Notes under the pieces: generated by a model
What the model saw: only the letters and a program-made list of their open reading frames with translations
What the model was told of the DNA's origin: nothing
The model's database searches: none
In this document: positions 28,701 through 35,538 of the stretch, piece by piece
Layout: each line of letters begins with the position of its first letter
Position numbering within the stretch: the first letter of the stretch is position 1
From: Methanobrevibacter sp.
Lineage (GTDB): Archaea; Methanobacteriota; Methanobacteria; Methanobacteriales; Methanobacteriaceae
Assembly: GCA_017553445.1 (NCBI GenBank)
Contig: JAFZMD010000063.1
Coordinates: 1-41,363 of the forward strand
Direction of reading: 5' to 3'
DNA: 41,363 bases
Made by a program: the position numbers and the translations under genes

Positions 28701-29240
28701 ATTATAGATTGCTCCACCGTCCTGATAACTGTAAGCATTGCTGAGAATCAGGTTTTTCAATATTAAGGCGGCTCCATTATTAATCTCAAATATCCTGGAA
28801 TCTAGTCTTTGGGCATCGATGGTGTGTCCTTTACCATCAATGGTTATTGTTCCGGAACCAATGGTAATTGCTGAGCCCTCTGCATAATATACGTCGTCAC
28901 CAGCCAATTCAATCACCGCACCATCGTTAATGGCACTTTTAAGTTCGGTCCAATTGTTCACTGTTGTAATTCCTATGTCTTTCAGTTCATCGTCAGAAGC
29001 GATGGCCCCCATTTTCAAAGTATCTTCTAAATTATCTTCATCAATGACGGCATTATCATCAAATTCAACTGTATCTGTACTATTCGGCATAATCGCGCCT
29101 GTCAAATCATAAACTAATCCATCATCATTGCTCTCACTTGCTGCACTAACAGCACCAACTGTTAAAAAGAGCAAAACTAATGTTATCGATATTATTTTTT
29201 TATAATTTATTTTAACACATCCTGAATACAATTCTTTCAA
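21759..29240 (-). CDS. Giant secreted adhesin-like protein (2493 residues)
   Basis: N-terminal signal peptide KKIISITLVLLFLTVGAVSA. Three Pmp-like beta-helix blocks follow (about 105-240, 390-560 and 1065-1235) with GGAIYNNEGTL and GGAI repeats, with a longer beta-helix stretch between about 690 and 1050. Ig-like modules start near residue 1360; about 1530-1700 resembles Big_2 modules, and 1705-2146 holds five near-identical modules (KENLTI.., KENATI.. types). The last 340 residues are four repeats of about 83 residues with KDITKYYRNGTQ and FNINGVxYxR. There is no C-terminal membrane helix, unlike the adhesin at the window start, so it is secreted or held by wall interactions. The exact start is unclear: TTG at 29240, TTG at 29231 and GTG at 29216 all lack a good ribosome-binding site. 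Confidence 0.9.
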   Translation of the reverse strand: MKELYSGCVKINYKKIISITLVLLFLTVGAVSAASESNDDGLVYDLTGAIMPNSTDTVEFDDNAVIDEDNLEDTLKMGAIASDDELKDIGITTVNNWTELKSAINDGAVIELAGDDVYYAEGSAITIGSGTITIDGKGHTIDAQRLDSRIFEINNGAALILKNLILSNAYSYQDGGAIYNNEGTLTVVGCKFTNNTAESEKGGAIYNNEGTLKIINSIFDKNAKYDRAIYNYGTEDNPFRLTVINTTMIEDKVAVNYCGNERRLDDKRDIDLLTSEVNAYILAVNYVGTPVLISVSEIDNDFTGRITVNITNTIYNTEVWVAGGTGNTTMELDINRYTARFKNFISVTEEAFERDDTKPYLEINFKVVTNDSFTALDDMINSSTTNVTLNQDYIYDSRTDDAYFKIDDKTLTIHGNGHSISGGTNNGDTLFLIEHDSNVTMENIILENGHAQSRSHLGSQIRMGGAIYVSRSNLTIINSTLKNNKAEGGSGGAIYSDFSTLNIISTNFTNNNAANGKNIYIQGGDGAYILNSIIDEKDVYNEPDWDNNDQLAQITILNDLNPAIYIPDYDIGKNASLIIEPDNFIGAANMTVNNQTYSIEITNGHASADLNLDLGSYTATITTPDIIYYSDSERNLTCTYLSATTKSNEFTVYYAPKTYIVNNSNVDEIFNGTDNTLSDFINPKDILDINGTIDKNRNLVINKPVNIISSEKNAVINLHTVIGDTENNIPKFSFIINEGASGSNISDLYINNTQTWIYNVDGLYLKNINISVRSAFNLGAETGHTSIRYCNDITLDSCSIFTENTQASCLVVYVTSNFTFINSKIEGQGKIGPLITLECPNEVYDMPYDEYVVTCTNNTIKNSIIKTGYPDACPIENINADHTTIDGVNVYASMNIKAGQYATVMNSNFYNASGIILDSYSVAYNNTVDGSTSMIQNGADAHNNTFSSVTIRNGVFENNVVKNKLTVSSPANVDNNTIGSIELSSGSKYSNITNNIISGTITVNDVNVTIKFNTINTTNDYAVKVNKEGAVITNNKMYAETKFGDDAVDRFQDTTVVEDNNPQPSYKLLQWIIDGATGSITLGQDYYFNEAYDDEAFDGVIINKDLKIIGNGYTIDGKCNARIFQIVDGANVVIENVTFINGKAQSNDCNGENHDVGGAITVKSHSNLTIINCSFTNNHADQNGLGGAIFITGNSTLSIMTSNFTDSDAQDAGKVLYVLDGNYVHILDSNVDGINIVDIDINDIGDYIRNDKGEMGLLAPIKIFMATDLMAEISNYTEGENAQINITEPSNFSGRATLNVDNKTIVDIQFNDEGTASVQLDVTAGKSYKATLTNDYTEYAKDISLNIAFIYVPATTTTNSFKVMKKPNIQFDVKNITYNQTQTIKATMNGTGYVTIKLNMETIVDSIFVNETVSCTVENLNAGDYSIELNYSGDEFTVPGIAVYNFTVFKANSSLEINDIIFDYKGTGSTTFSYDNATDVRAEVVDHPNASVKVNGSVIYVSNLNVGSYTLSVTTITDNNHNSITKTADITVNKAPTEITISNETFDLKVNDAVSDFASLTPGDVGNLTYTVSNSSVVKVENGKIVALAEGSAIVTVSFAGDDNYATADNKTIDVTVSLNDASVSVNNSTLNLLVGDMFAVVAITVPSGLDVTYIPDESGVVSVDFNGVVTALKEGTGSILVKVGGDGIYAENSTIVTVTVNEKPILPKENLTIRATAKPITSGENATVVVTGLENATGNISVRAGDGVYSVPIEKGTANIIIPGLKETTTAYVNYAGDETYNPTSTSVDIIVNPSPEPTKKNLTIHASAEPIVVGEDATVVVAGLENATGNVSIIVNGKTYISPIKNGETTVSIPGLTENVTAYVNYPGDKTYNSASTAVNITVNPKAKENATIIVYAPEITEGENATVTVTLPSDATGSVTVGDEVVLVQNGTVSAVLTNLPVGNTTVPITYSGDDKYNSIETSIIVTVNEKPVPPKENLTISAAANPITVGEDASVVVSGLKDATGNVTVAVSGKTYSAPIKKGIATVTVPGLTKNVTASVTYAGDENYNGASASVDIVVNPKPKENATISIDAPAVTEGENATVTVTLPSDATGTVSVGNETVPVKNGTATVKISDLPVGNITVPVTYSGDDKYNSMETEVSVTVNEDTSDIILAPDVTKYYKGSERFVVTVTDYEGNPLANKTVKININKVDYTRTTDANGTASMALGLPSNTYNVIVTVDNQTANSVVIILPTVNGTDVVKMCRNSTQYYATFKDSEGNYLADGTTVRFNINGVMYDRKVSGEKGQARLNLNLPAGEYVITAINPANGEMAANNITILSTITENKDITKYYRNGTQYTVKILGADGKAVGKGVDVKFNINGVFYTRQTDESGIAKLSINLPAGDYVITAEYNGCKVANNIKVLPVLTAKDITMKYRDGTKFAATLVDGQGKPYAGQSVQFNINGVLYNRVTGSDGVAKLNINLMAGQYIITSSYNGSNIANKITISG
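22800..24120 (-). repeat. Five tandem Ig-like module repeats inside the adhesin gene
   Basis: Two module types alternate: A modules (ENLTIxAxAxPITxGE..) three times and B modules (ENATIxxxAPxxTEGENATV) twice, about 89 codons each. The two B modules are almost identical at the DNA level; the segment CCAGTAGCATCA recurs at 22948 and 23482, a period of 534 bases, or exactly 178 codons. Such DNA identity allows in-frame expansion or loss of modules by recombination. Confidence 0.75.
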
Positions 29241-29414
29241 TAATTTTGTTTTTATTCAAACTATTTTTATTTTTATTGGAACATCTAATTAAATATTGCC
29301 GTCGATTTTGTAGAATCCGATAAAATAGTATGATTTTTTCGTGAATAACTTCTATCAAGAAAAATACTCCCACCCATTTATGAAAACTGTACGTTTTGCA
29401 TGTTTTTCAGCATT

Positions 29415-29771
29415 TTAATAAAAATAATTTGTTTTTTCTCTTTTCATTTTAAAAACCTGGAAAACTTCTAATTCTTCACATTTTCCATCCAAATCATTTA
29501 TAATGTCTTGTGGGTTTTCAGGATTATGACAGAATGGTTTAACTCATCCTAAGAATTGCCCATAAGTGAAAGTAGATAATTCTCTTCTTGCACAACCATT
29601 ACATGCAGCAAACAAAAATAATGTATATGTTTAGCTTTTTTACTAGATTCTATGGCCGTTTAATATGGTACATCTTCAAATTCTATTGATTCATTTGGGG
29701 ATGATGGTAACAGCATGAGATTCTGGTACAACAATGCCAAAAAATCTGTATAATGCTTTTGCACAAATCAC
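29415..29771 (-). pseudogene. Decayed cysteine-rich protein gene, frameshifted
   Basis: Translation of the minus strand gives protein-like text broken by defects. It begins CAKALYRFFGIVVPESHAVT in one frame and meets a stop at 29691. NESIEFEDVPY and AIESSKKAKHIHYF follow in a second frame, with a stop at 29660 between them. The first frame then resumes with CNGCARRELSTFTYGQFLG, a TGA at 29544-29546 (probably once TGG), and VKPFCHNPENPQDIINDLDG before ending at 29415. The Cys pairs and the phrase NPENPQD..NDLDGKCEELEVF look like a real small cysteine-rich protein. Four separate defects in 360 bases argue that it is dead. The family is not one I can name. Confidence 0.55.
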
Positions 29772-29830
29772 ATATTAGTTTTAAAATAACCAATGTTAAT
29801 TTAAATAGGAATATTATGGAGTCCGCTACA

Positions 29831-29852
29831 GTTAAAAATAAGAAAAAAAGTC
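29831..29852 (-). terminator. T-rich terminator of gdhA
   Basis: Directly after the gdhA stop the minus strand reads through GACTTTTTTTCTTATTTTTAA, the oligo-T form of archaeal termination, with no hairpin. Confidence 0.5.
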
Positions 29853-29860
29853 AAGGAAAT

Positions 29861-31243
<1,383 letters not shown>

Positions 31244-31292
31244 TTATTTTTATGTATTTTCTCATATTTAATAGTTTTCACTTTTTTAAAGA

Positions 31293-31314
31293 AAAACCGA
31301 ATATAATTGGTTTT
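31293..31314. promoter_or_regulatory. Possible operator upstream of gdhA
   Basis: AAAACC (31293-31298) and GGTTTT (31309-31314) are inverted repeats ten bases apart, about 100 bases before the gdhA start and upstream of a TATA-like ATTAAATATG on the minus strand. It does not match the GGAA-N6-TTCC nitrogen operator of NrpR. Confidence 0.25.
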
Positions 31315-31512
31315 ATCAGTAAAATTATTAGACAAACATATAATAAAAATAAAAAAATATGTTCATTACTGCATAAGTTTTTGTATATTAATCTACAAAT
31401 TCAAAGAAAAATGAATATTTTATAGACAAAATCATAAAAAACTAAATAATTTATAAAAAAATATGATATTTTACCAAAATAATTAAACAATAATTAAAAA
31501 TATATAAAAAAT

Positions 31513-31592
31513 AATAAACAAAAATGGGTGGAAGTACATGTCCGACTAAAAGAATAAACAAAAATGGGTGGAAGTACATGTCCGACCAAAAA
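31513..31592. repeat. Tandem 40-bp direct repeat, two copies
   Basis: Two copies of a 40-base unit; the first 34 bases are identical in both (31513-31546 and 31553-31586) and include AAAATGGGTGGAAGTACATG. Only the last six bases differ (TAAAAG against CAAAAA). The unit is the most G+C-rich part of a very A+T-rich gap. Read on the minus strand it gives ACTTCCACCCATTTTTG after the aRF1 stop, sharing CCACCCATTTTT with 15469-15480. Confidence 0.8.
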
Positions 31593-31629
31593 ATAATTAA
31601 AAAAAATATTAAGGATTAAATTAAAATCC

Positions 31630-32874
31630 TTATCTTCCTACATAATATCTTAAGATTGCACCGATACCACCGAATGCACGGTAAAGCTGCATGCCTTCTT
31701 CGGTTTCAGTGGAAATGAACTCCACAGTAGTATTCATTTCTTCTGCCAATTCTACAAAGTCATCAACTAAAAGCTCAGAATCCTCTTCCTTAAGTATTTC
31801 ATTACATTCAGGACAGCGTTCCTCAAGAGAATCTGCTTCAGCTTGATCTTTTACCGTGATTTTTGCTTCATAACCGCAGCTGCCGCATTTGAAGGTTTTA
31901 CGCATTGATGACAAATCTTCAGATAAAAGCAATGTATCAACAGCACCGATGATTAAGTTATTCCTAACCTCATCTTCACCATAGGAATATAAGCCGTCAT
32001 CCTTTCTGAGCTCGCCTAAAAACTTTTGAATGACTTCTTTTTCGTGAATAACATCCAGTTCATTTAAGATATCAGTTGATTTGTTGATGACTTCACGAAT
32101 ACCAAAGTCCCCGGTATATGATGTGTCTACAGTGGCAATAATCTTATCCTTGATTTCATATTGAATGTAATCGGCATCAACCAAATCGTTTTTAGTAAAA
32201 CCCGGTCCGCCGATAACAACAGCCTTCAAATCATCCTTCAATGGTAAAAATTCATCGTTGATACGTTTAGCGATACGCTTTAAGAATTCACGTGCTTCAT
32301 CCTCAATTACACGATCGAACCTTCTCTGTGACTGTCCACCAGCCTTATGCTTACCAGGAACACCACTGGTCAGTTTACCTACAATGTTAACTTTTTTACC
32401 TTTTAAAGTAGCGATTGTAGCTTCTTTTCTGTCAACTACCGCCAAACCGTAGGTGTCCCTTTCTTCAATCATGTATTCGAGAGGTTCCAGGAAGAATTCA
32501 TTGTTACATTTGTACCAATAGGTCACGACAGGTTCCGGCGGTTCGATAATGTATTTTTCCATTTTTTCAGTTCCAGGACCGCCTTTAGGAATCATACCAA
32601 CGAATAAAACCAAACCGTGTTCAGGAGGCTTCTTATATAAACGTATGCTCTGCAGGATAACCTCAATAGCGGACTGAACATTCTTCTTGGTCTGTTTACT
32701 CTTGATGTTGGCACTTTGTCCAAGCTCGTCCCTCATATGCTTACCGACATCACTGAGCTGCTTGTCGGGAGGGATATAAACCGAAACAAGTTCCGTACCT
32801 CTTCCTCTTTTTTGTGATAATTCTTTTAAAGTTTTTTTAAATTCATATAATTCTTTTGATGAGACTTCTGACAT
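31630..32874 (-). CDS. prf1: Peptide chain release factor aRF1
   Basis: 414 residues. It recognises all three stop codons and releases the peptide. Domain 1 has NIKS (56-59) for stop-codon reading, domain 2 has the catalytic GGQ (179-181) in [12 protein letters not shown], and domain 3 carries a small zinc module [17 protein letters not shown]. The NIKS is preceded by SA rather than the usual TA, a small change. The ATG at 32874 has GGTGAT four bases upstream, so the upstream in-frame Met codon is rejected. Monocistronic, with a tandem repeat beyond its 3' end. Confidence 0.95.
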   Translation of the reverse strand: MSEVSSKELYEFKKTLKELSQKRGRGTELVSVYIPPDKQLSDVGKHMRDELGQSANIKSKQTKKNVQSAIEVILQSIRLYKKPPEHGLVLFVGMIPKGGPGTEKMEKYIIEPPEPVVTYWYKCNNEFFLEPLEYMIEERDTYGLAVVDRKEATIATLKGKKVNIVGKLTSGVPGKHKAGGQSQRRFDRVIEDEAREFLKRIAKRINDEFLPLKDDLKAVVIGGPGFTKNDLVDADYIQYEIKDKIIATVDTSYTGDFGIREVINKSTDILNELDVIHEKEVIQKFLGELRKDDGLYSYGEDEVRNNLIIGAVDTLLLSEDLSSMRKTFKCGSCGYEAKITVKDQAEADSLEERCPECNEILKEEDSELLVDDFVELAEEMNTTVEFISTETEEGMQLYRAFGGIGAILRYYVGR

Positions 32875-32957
32875 GATAATCACCATAATAAAATTAATAT
32901 AATATATAAAATTATATTATTACAGATATAAATAATTAATGAAAAAACAGCCATTTG

Positions 32958-33923
32958 TTAAGATAATTTCATCTTGCCGTAATAATTAAACAGTTCAATT
33001 TCCTCTTCAGGAATCGTTTCAATTTCAAGCAAATCCAAATCAGTTAACTCTTTAACATCACGGGCCAGACATGGATAAGTGTCAGGATATTCATTATGAC
33101 CCAAAATATTCCAGACGATGGAATCATCAAAGACAAGTTCCAAATACCAGTCGTAACCGTCCAAAACCGGAGAATCATGATTATTGGATTTATTCCGATA
33201 GCTTTCAAAAATCCATTCATAAACCCCATATTTTTCCAAAAGATTAAAGAGAATTTTCAAATCAGCATTTTCCTTTTCAAAGTATCCTGAAATTTCATTT
33301 TTATTTATATCAATCATTACGCTGGGATGTGGTGTGTCAAAGGGATAAACCTCATAATGGCCGAATTCAAGTGAGGTCAATTCCAGTTTATTGTCGTTCT
33401 TATCATAAACGCCGTCACGTTCAATATTGAAAAAGAGATTGGTTACGATTTTTTCAAGATTTTCGATATTTAAAACATCAAAATTGAATAATTCAAATAA
33501 CATTTTTGCAAAAACCAGCCAATCCTTTGGAAAATCATTTTTGATACAATATTCACAATAATTATCGCTATAATATAAATTAATACTGCAATAGTAAACA
33601 TTTTCCAGTTTTTCAAAGTAAGAAAAACTTTCGGATTCAAACCCTTCGAATAAATTTAATTTGGAAAATTCCATTTGGAAATTATTGACTGACCTTTCAT
33701 CCAGATTATAGATTTTGCTTGAAATTCTTCTTTTCAAATCATTTAAAATTGAAGACCATGAATAACTGGACAAATAATTGGTTTCAAAGAATCTGTCGGG
33801 ATAAATCATTTCATTAATGTTGAAATATGCATTGCCCCTTACAAAATCTATTATAAAACATTCATAATGCTTGTTTAAATTTTTAAAATTAAATCTCTGA
33901 ATTATTTCTATTTTTTCAAGCAC
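32958..33923 (-). CDS. Unknown acidic cytoplasmic protein
   Basis: 321 residues, not recognised. There is no signal peptide or membrane helix. The protein is acidic and rich in Phe, Tyr and Asn. The C-terminal third contains DGYDWYLELVFDDS and NILGHNEYPDTYPCLARDVK, which resembles a 'DGxxWxLxIxYxDG...GxNxYP' segment I know from many uncharacterised Firmicutes and archaeal proteins; that comparison is from memory and weak. I choose the GTG at 33923 because GGGTGA lies five bases upstream; an in-frame TTG at 33947 lies before that site. Divergent from the zinc-ribbon membrane protein gene, with 94 bases between the starts. Confidence 0.65.
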   Translation of the reverse strand: MLEKIEIIQRFNFKNLNKHYECFIIDFVRGNAYFNINEMIYPDRFFETNYLSSYSWSSILNDLKRRISSKIYNLDERSVNNFQMEFSKLNLFEGFESESFSYFEKLENVYYCSINLYYSDNYCEYCIKNDFPKDWLVFAKMLFELFNFDVLNIENLEKIVTNLFFNIERDGVYDKNDNKLELTSLEFGHYEVYPFDTPHPSVMIDINKNEISGYFEKENADLKILFNLLEKYGVYEWIFESYRNKSNNHDSPVLDGYDWYLELVFDDSIVWNILGHNEYPDTYPCLARDVKELTDLDLLEIETIPEEEIELFNYYGKMKLS

Positions 33924-34017
33924 TGATTTCACCCGGTTTGAATCCAATCTTTAAGTTAATATATGTAATGAATACCTTTAAATAAATTGATTGACTAATT
34001 TAAATTAAAGTGATAAT

Positions 34018-34539
34018 ATGGTTATGAGAAGATGTCCCAAATGCCACTCCACAGGCGACGATCAATATGGATTCTGTATAAAATGCGGGTATGAATATCC
34101 GAAAATGGAAGCAACACCAAATACCTGCCCATTATGCGGTTATGAAAATCCTGATGAAGCCGACTATTGCGTTAAATGCGGCAGTCCATTGATTTTTAAA
34201 AATCAAGGCGACAATCCAAATAACCCTATAAACCCAATTATCATTCGAAGAATACCTGATAATCCCCAAGACATGGAAAGTGGAACCACAAGCAAAATAA
34301 TAATAATTTTCGGATACCTATTTTCCATTTTGGGCGGGCTTTTAGGCCTTATAATTGCGATTTATCTTGTAACCAGAAGAGATCCCGTTGCAAAAAAACA
34401 CGGACGAATTCAGCTTGCGATATTTGTATTTTACTTAGTTTTAATATTGATTTTCATTTTAACAGGAGCGATAAGTACCGATACCTTAATGCAGTACAGT
34501 CAAATGAATCTCACCAATTTAACTAACGTGTCCCTATGA
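34018..34539 (+). CDS. Double zinc-ribbon membrane protein
   Basis: 173 residues. Two zinc ribbons lie at the N-terminus: CPKC..CIKCG (about 5-25) and CPLCGYENPDEADYCVKCG (about 39-58). A Asn/Pro/Ile-rich linker follows, then two membrane helices at about 95-121 and 134-158, with the RRD and KKHGR loop between them. The ribbons would sit in the cytoplasm. This layout is common in Methanobrevibacter and has no assigned role. GTGAT precedes the ATG by three bases; an ATG two codons later is a possible alternative. A TATA-like CTTTAAATAAA lies about 35-45 bases upstream. The last 17 bases overlap the convergent acetyltransferase gene. Confidence 0.75.
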   Translation: MVMRRCPKCHSTGDDQYGFCIKCGYEYPKMEATPNTCPLCGYENPDEADYCVKCGSPLIFKNQGDNPNNPINPIIIRRIPDNPQDMESGTTSKIIIIFGYLFSILGGLLGLIIAIYLVTRRDPVAKKHGRIQLAIFVFYLVLILIFILTGAISTDTLMQYSQMNLTNLTNVSL

Positions 34540-34969
34540 TTGGCAGATACATTATTATAGCCCCATCACCACTATCATAATAATTTGGAACAAGTCTATC
34601 CACTTTAAAGTTGAAGCCCTTATAAAATTCGTAAGCGCCACAATTATTCTCATTAACCTCCAGATAGATATTGGCAATATCAAAAAGCATTAGAATTTGA
34701 ATGGCCTTTGACAATAAACGGGTTCCCGCTTTTAATCGCCTATAGTTTTTATCGACGGCAAGGGAAATGATATGTCCCTGATTTTCATATTTTATCCAAA
34801 AGATAATGTAGCCTATTACATAACCGTCAATTTCGGCCACCAAAAAACCTGTGCCCATATCATACAATCCCTTAAACATGTTAATTCCATAGGATTGCTC
34901 AAAAGACATATTTTCAATTTCAAAAACTCTTTTTAAGTCATCAGGAGTAAATTCTCGAATAATCATCAT
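34523..34969 (-). CDS. RimI-like GNAT N-acetyltransferase
   Basis: 148 residues, one GNAT domain. IREFTPDDLKRVFEIENMSF is the first strand and helix, GFLVAEIDGYVIGYIIF the beta4 region, and HIISLAVDKNYRRLKAGTRLL motif A, although the usual R-x-x-G-x-G/A acetyl-CoA loop reads RRLKAG. IYLEVNENNCGAYEFYKGFNF is motif B. In archaea such proteins acetylate protein N-termini (RimI/Ard1 type); the match to ENMSF and YEFYKGFNF supports this subgroup. Two adjacent ATG codons are possible starts. The 3' end overlaps the zinc-ribbon gene by 17 bases, tail to tail. Confidence 0.82.
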   Translation of the reverse strand: MMIIREFTPDDLKRVFEIENMSFEQSYGINMFKGLYDMGTGFLVAEIDGYVIGYIIFWIKYENQGHIISLAVDKNYRRLKAGTRLLSKAIQILMLFDIANIYLEVNENNCGAYEFYKGFNFKVDRLVPNYYDSGDGAIIMYLPIIGTR

Positions 34970-35130
34970 ATCAACAAAATAACAAAATTAATAAGCTTTG
35001 TGCATTAGTTAATTTTTTGGTTTTTGTGATTATTTAATAATTTCCCATTAATTCAACACTTTTTAATATCGAAAAAAATATATTATTGATTAAACAAAAA
35101 CCCTAAATTAATATTTGAAATCAAAGTCAA

Positions 35131-35538
35131 ATGAGAGCTGATTATATGTGGCAGAGTTTTGCAGAATATATCTTATCACAATGCGATAAAAATCCGACCA
35201 GAATATGTGAAATCGGTGTTGGAAAATTCATGCAGGTCTTTGATTATCTAAACGAGCATGAAAATGTTGAAATAATAAAAACAGATATTTCTCCAAATGA
35301 TTCCACGGTCATTAAAGATGATGTGACAAGGCCTAATTTAAAATTGTACGAAAATTTGGATATAATATATTCCATAAGGCCGCCAAGTGAATTGCAGCCA
35401 TATATAATTGATTTGGCTTTAAAGACAAATGCAAAACTAATCATAAAGCCCTTATTTAACGAAGACATAAATGCAAAAAACATTAAATTAACATTGAAAA
35501 ACTACAATAAGGCCAGTTTCTATACGTTAGGTGTATGA
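35131..35538 (+). CDS. UPF0146 family protein
   Basis: 135 residues, a conserved archaeal family of unknown function. The sequence has a methyltransferase-like first half: RICEIGVGKFMQV resembles the glycine-rich SAM loop and TDISPNDSTVIKDDVTRPNLKLY the following acidic strand. IYSIRPPSELQPYI is the family's most conserved part. A methyltransferase or a degenerate nucleotide-binding role is possible. The ATG at 35131 is used; the ATG at 35146 (MWQSFAEYI) is an alternative, and neither has a strong ribosome-binding site. The TGA stop is followed at once by the ATG of the P-type ATPase gene. Confidence 0.75.
   Translation: MRADYMWQSFAEYILSQCDKNPTRICEIGVGKFMQVFDYLNEHENVEIIKTDISPNDSTVIKDDVTRPNLKLYENLDIIYSIRPPSELQPYIIDLALKTNAKLIIKPLFNEDINAKNIKLTLKNYNKASFYTLGV

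Larger units (their letters stand above)
29241..29860. other. 620-base gap between the adhesin gene and gdhA
   Basis: From the adhesin side it holds an A+T-rich promoter region (29241-29365), one copy of the CCACCCATTTAT motif (29370-29381), a decayed minus-strand reading frame (29415-29771, listed separately) and the T-rich terminator of gdhA. I see no intact gene. Confidence 0.6.

Noticed and set aside
31513..31592. Tandem repeat as a CRISPR array
   Set aside because: Only two copies with a six-base remainder; there is no room for spacers and no cas gene nearby.
31523..31618. 31-codon frame across the tandem repeat, beginning at ATGGGTGGAAGT
   Set aside because: The 40-base period changes frame between copies and there is no ribosome-binding site; the repeat is better explained as non-coding.
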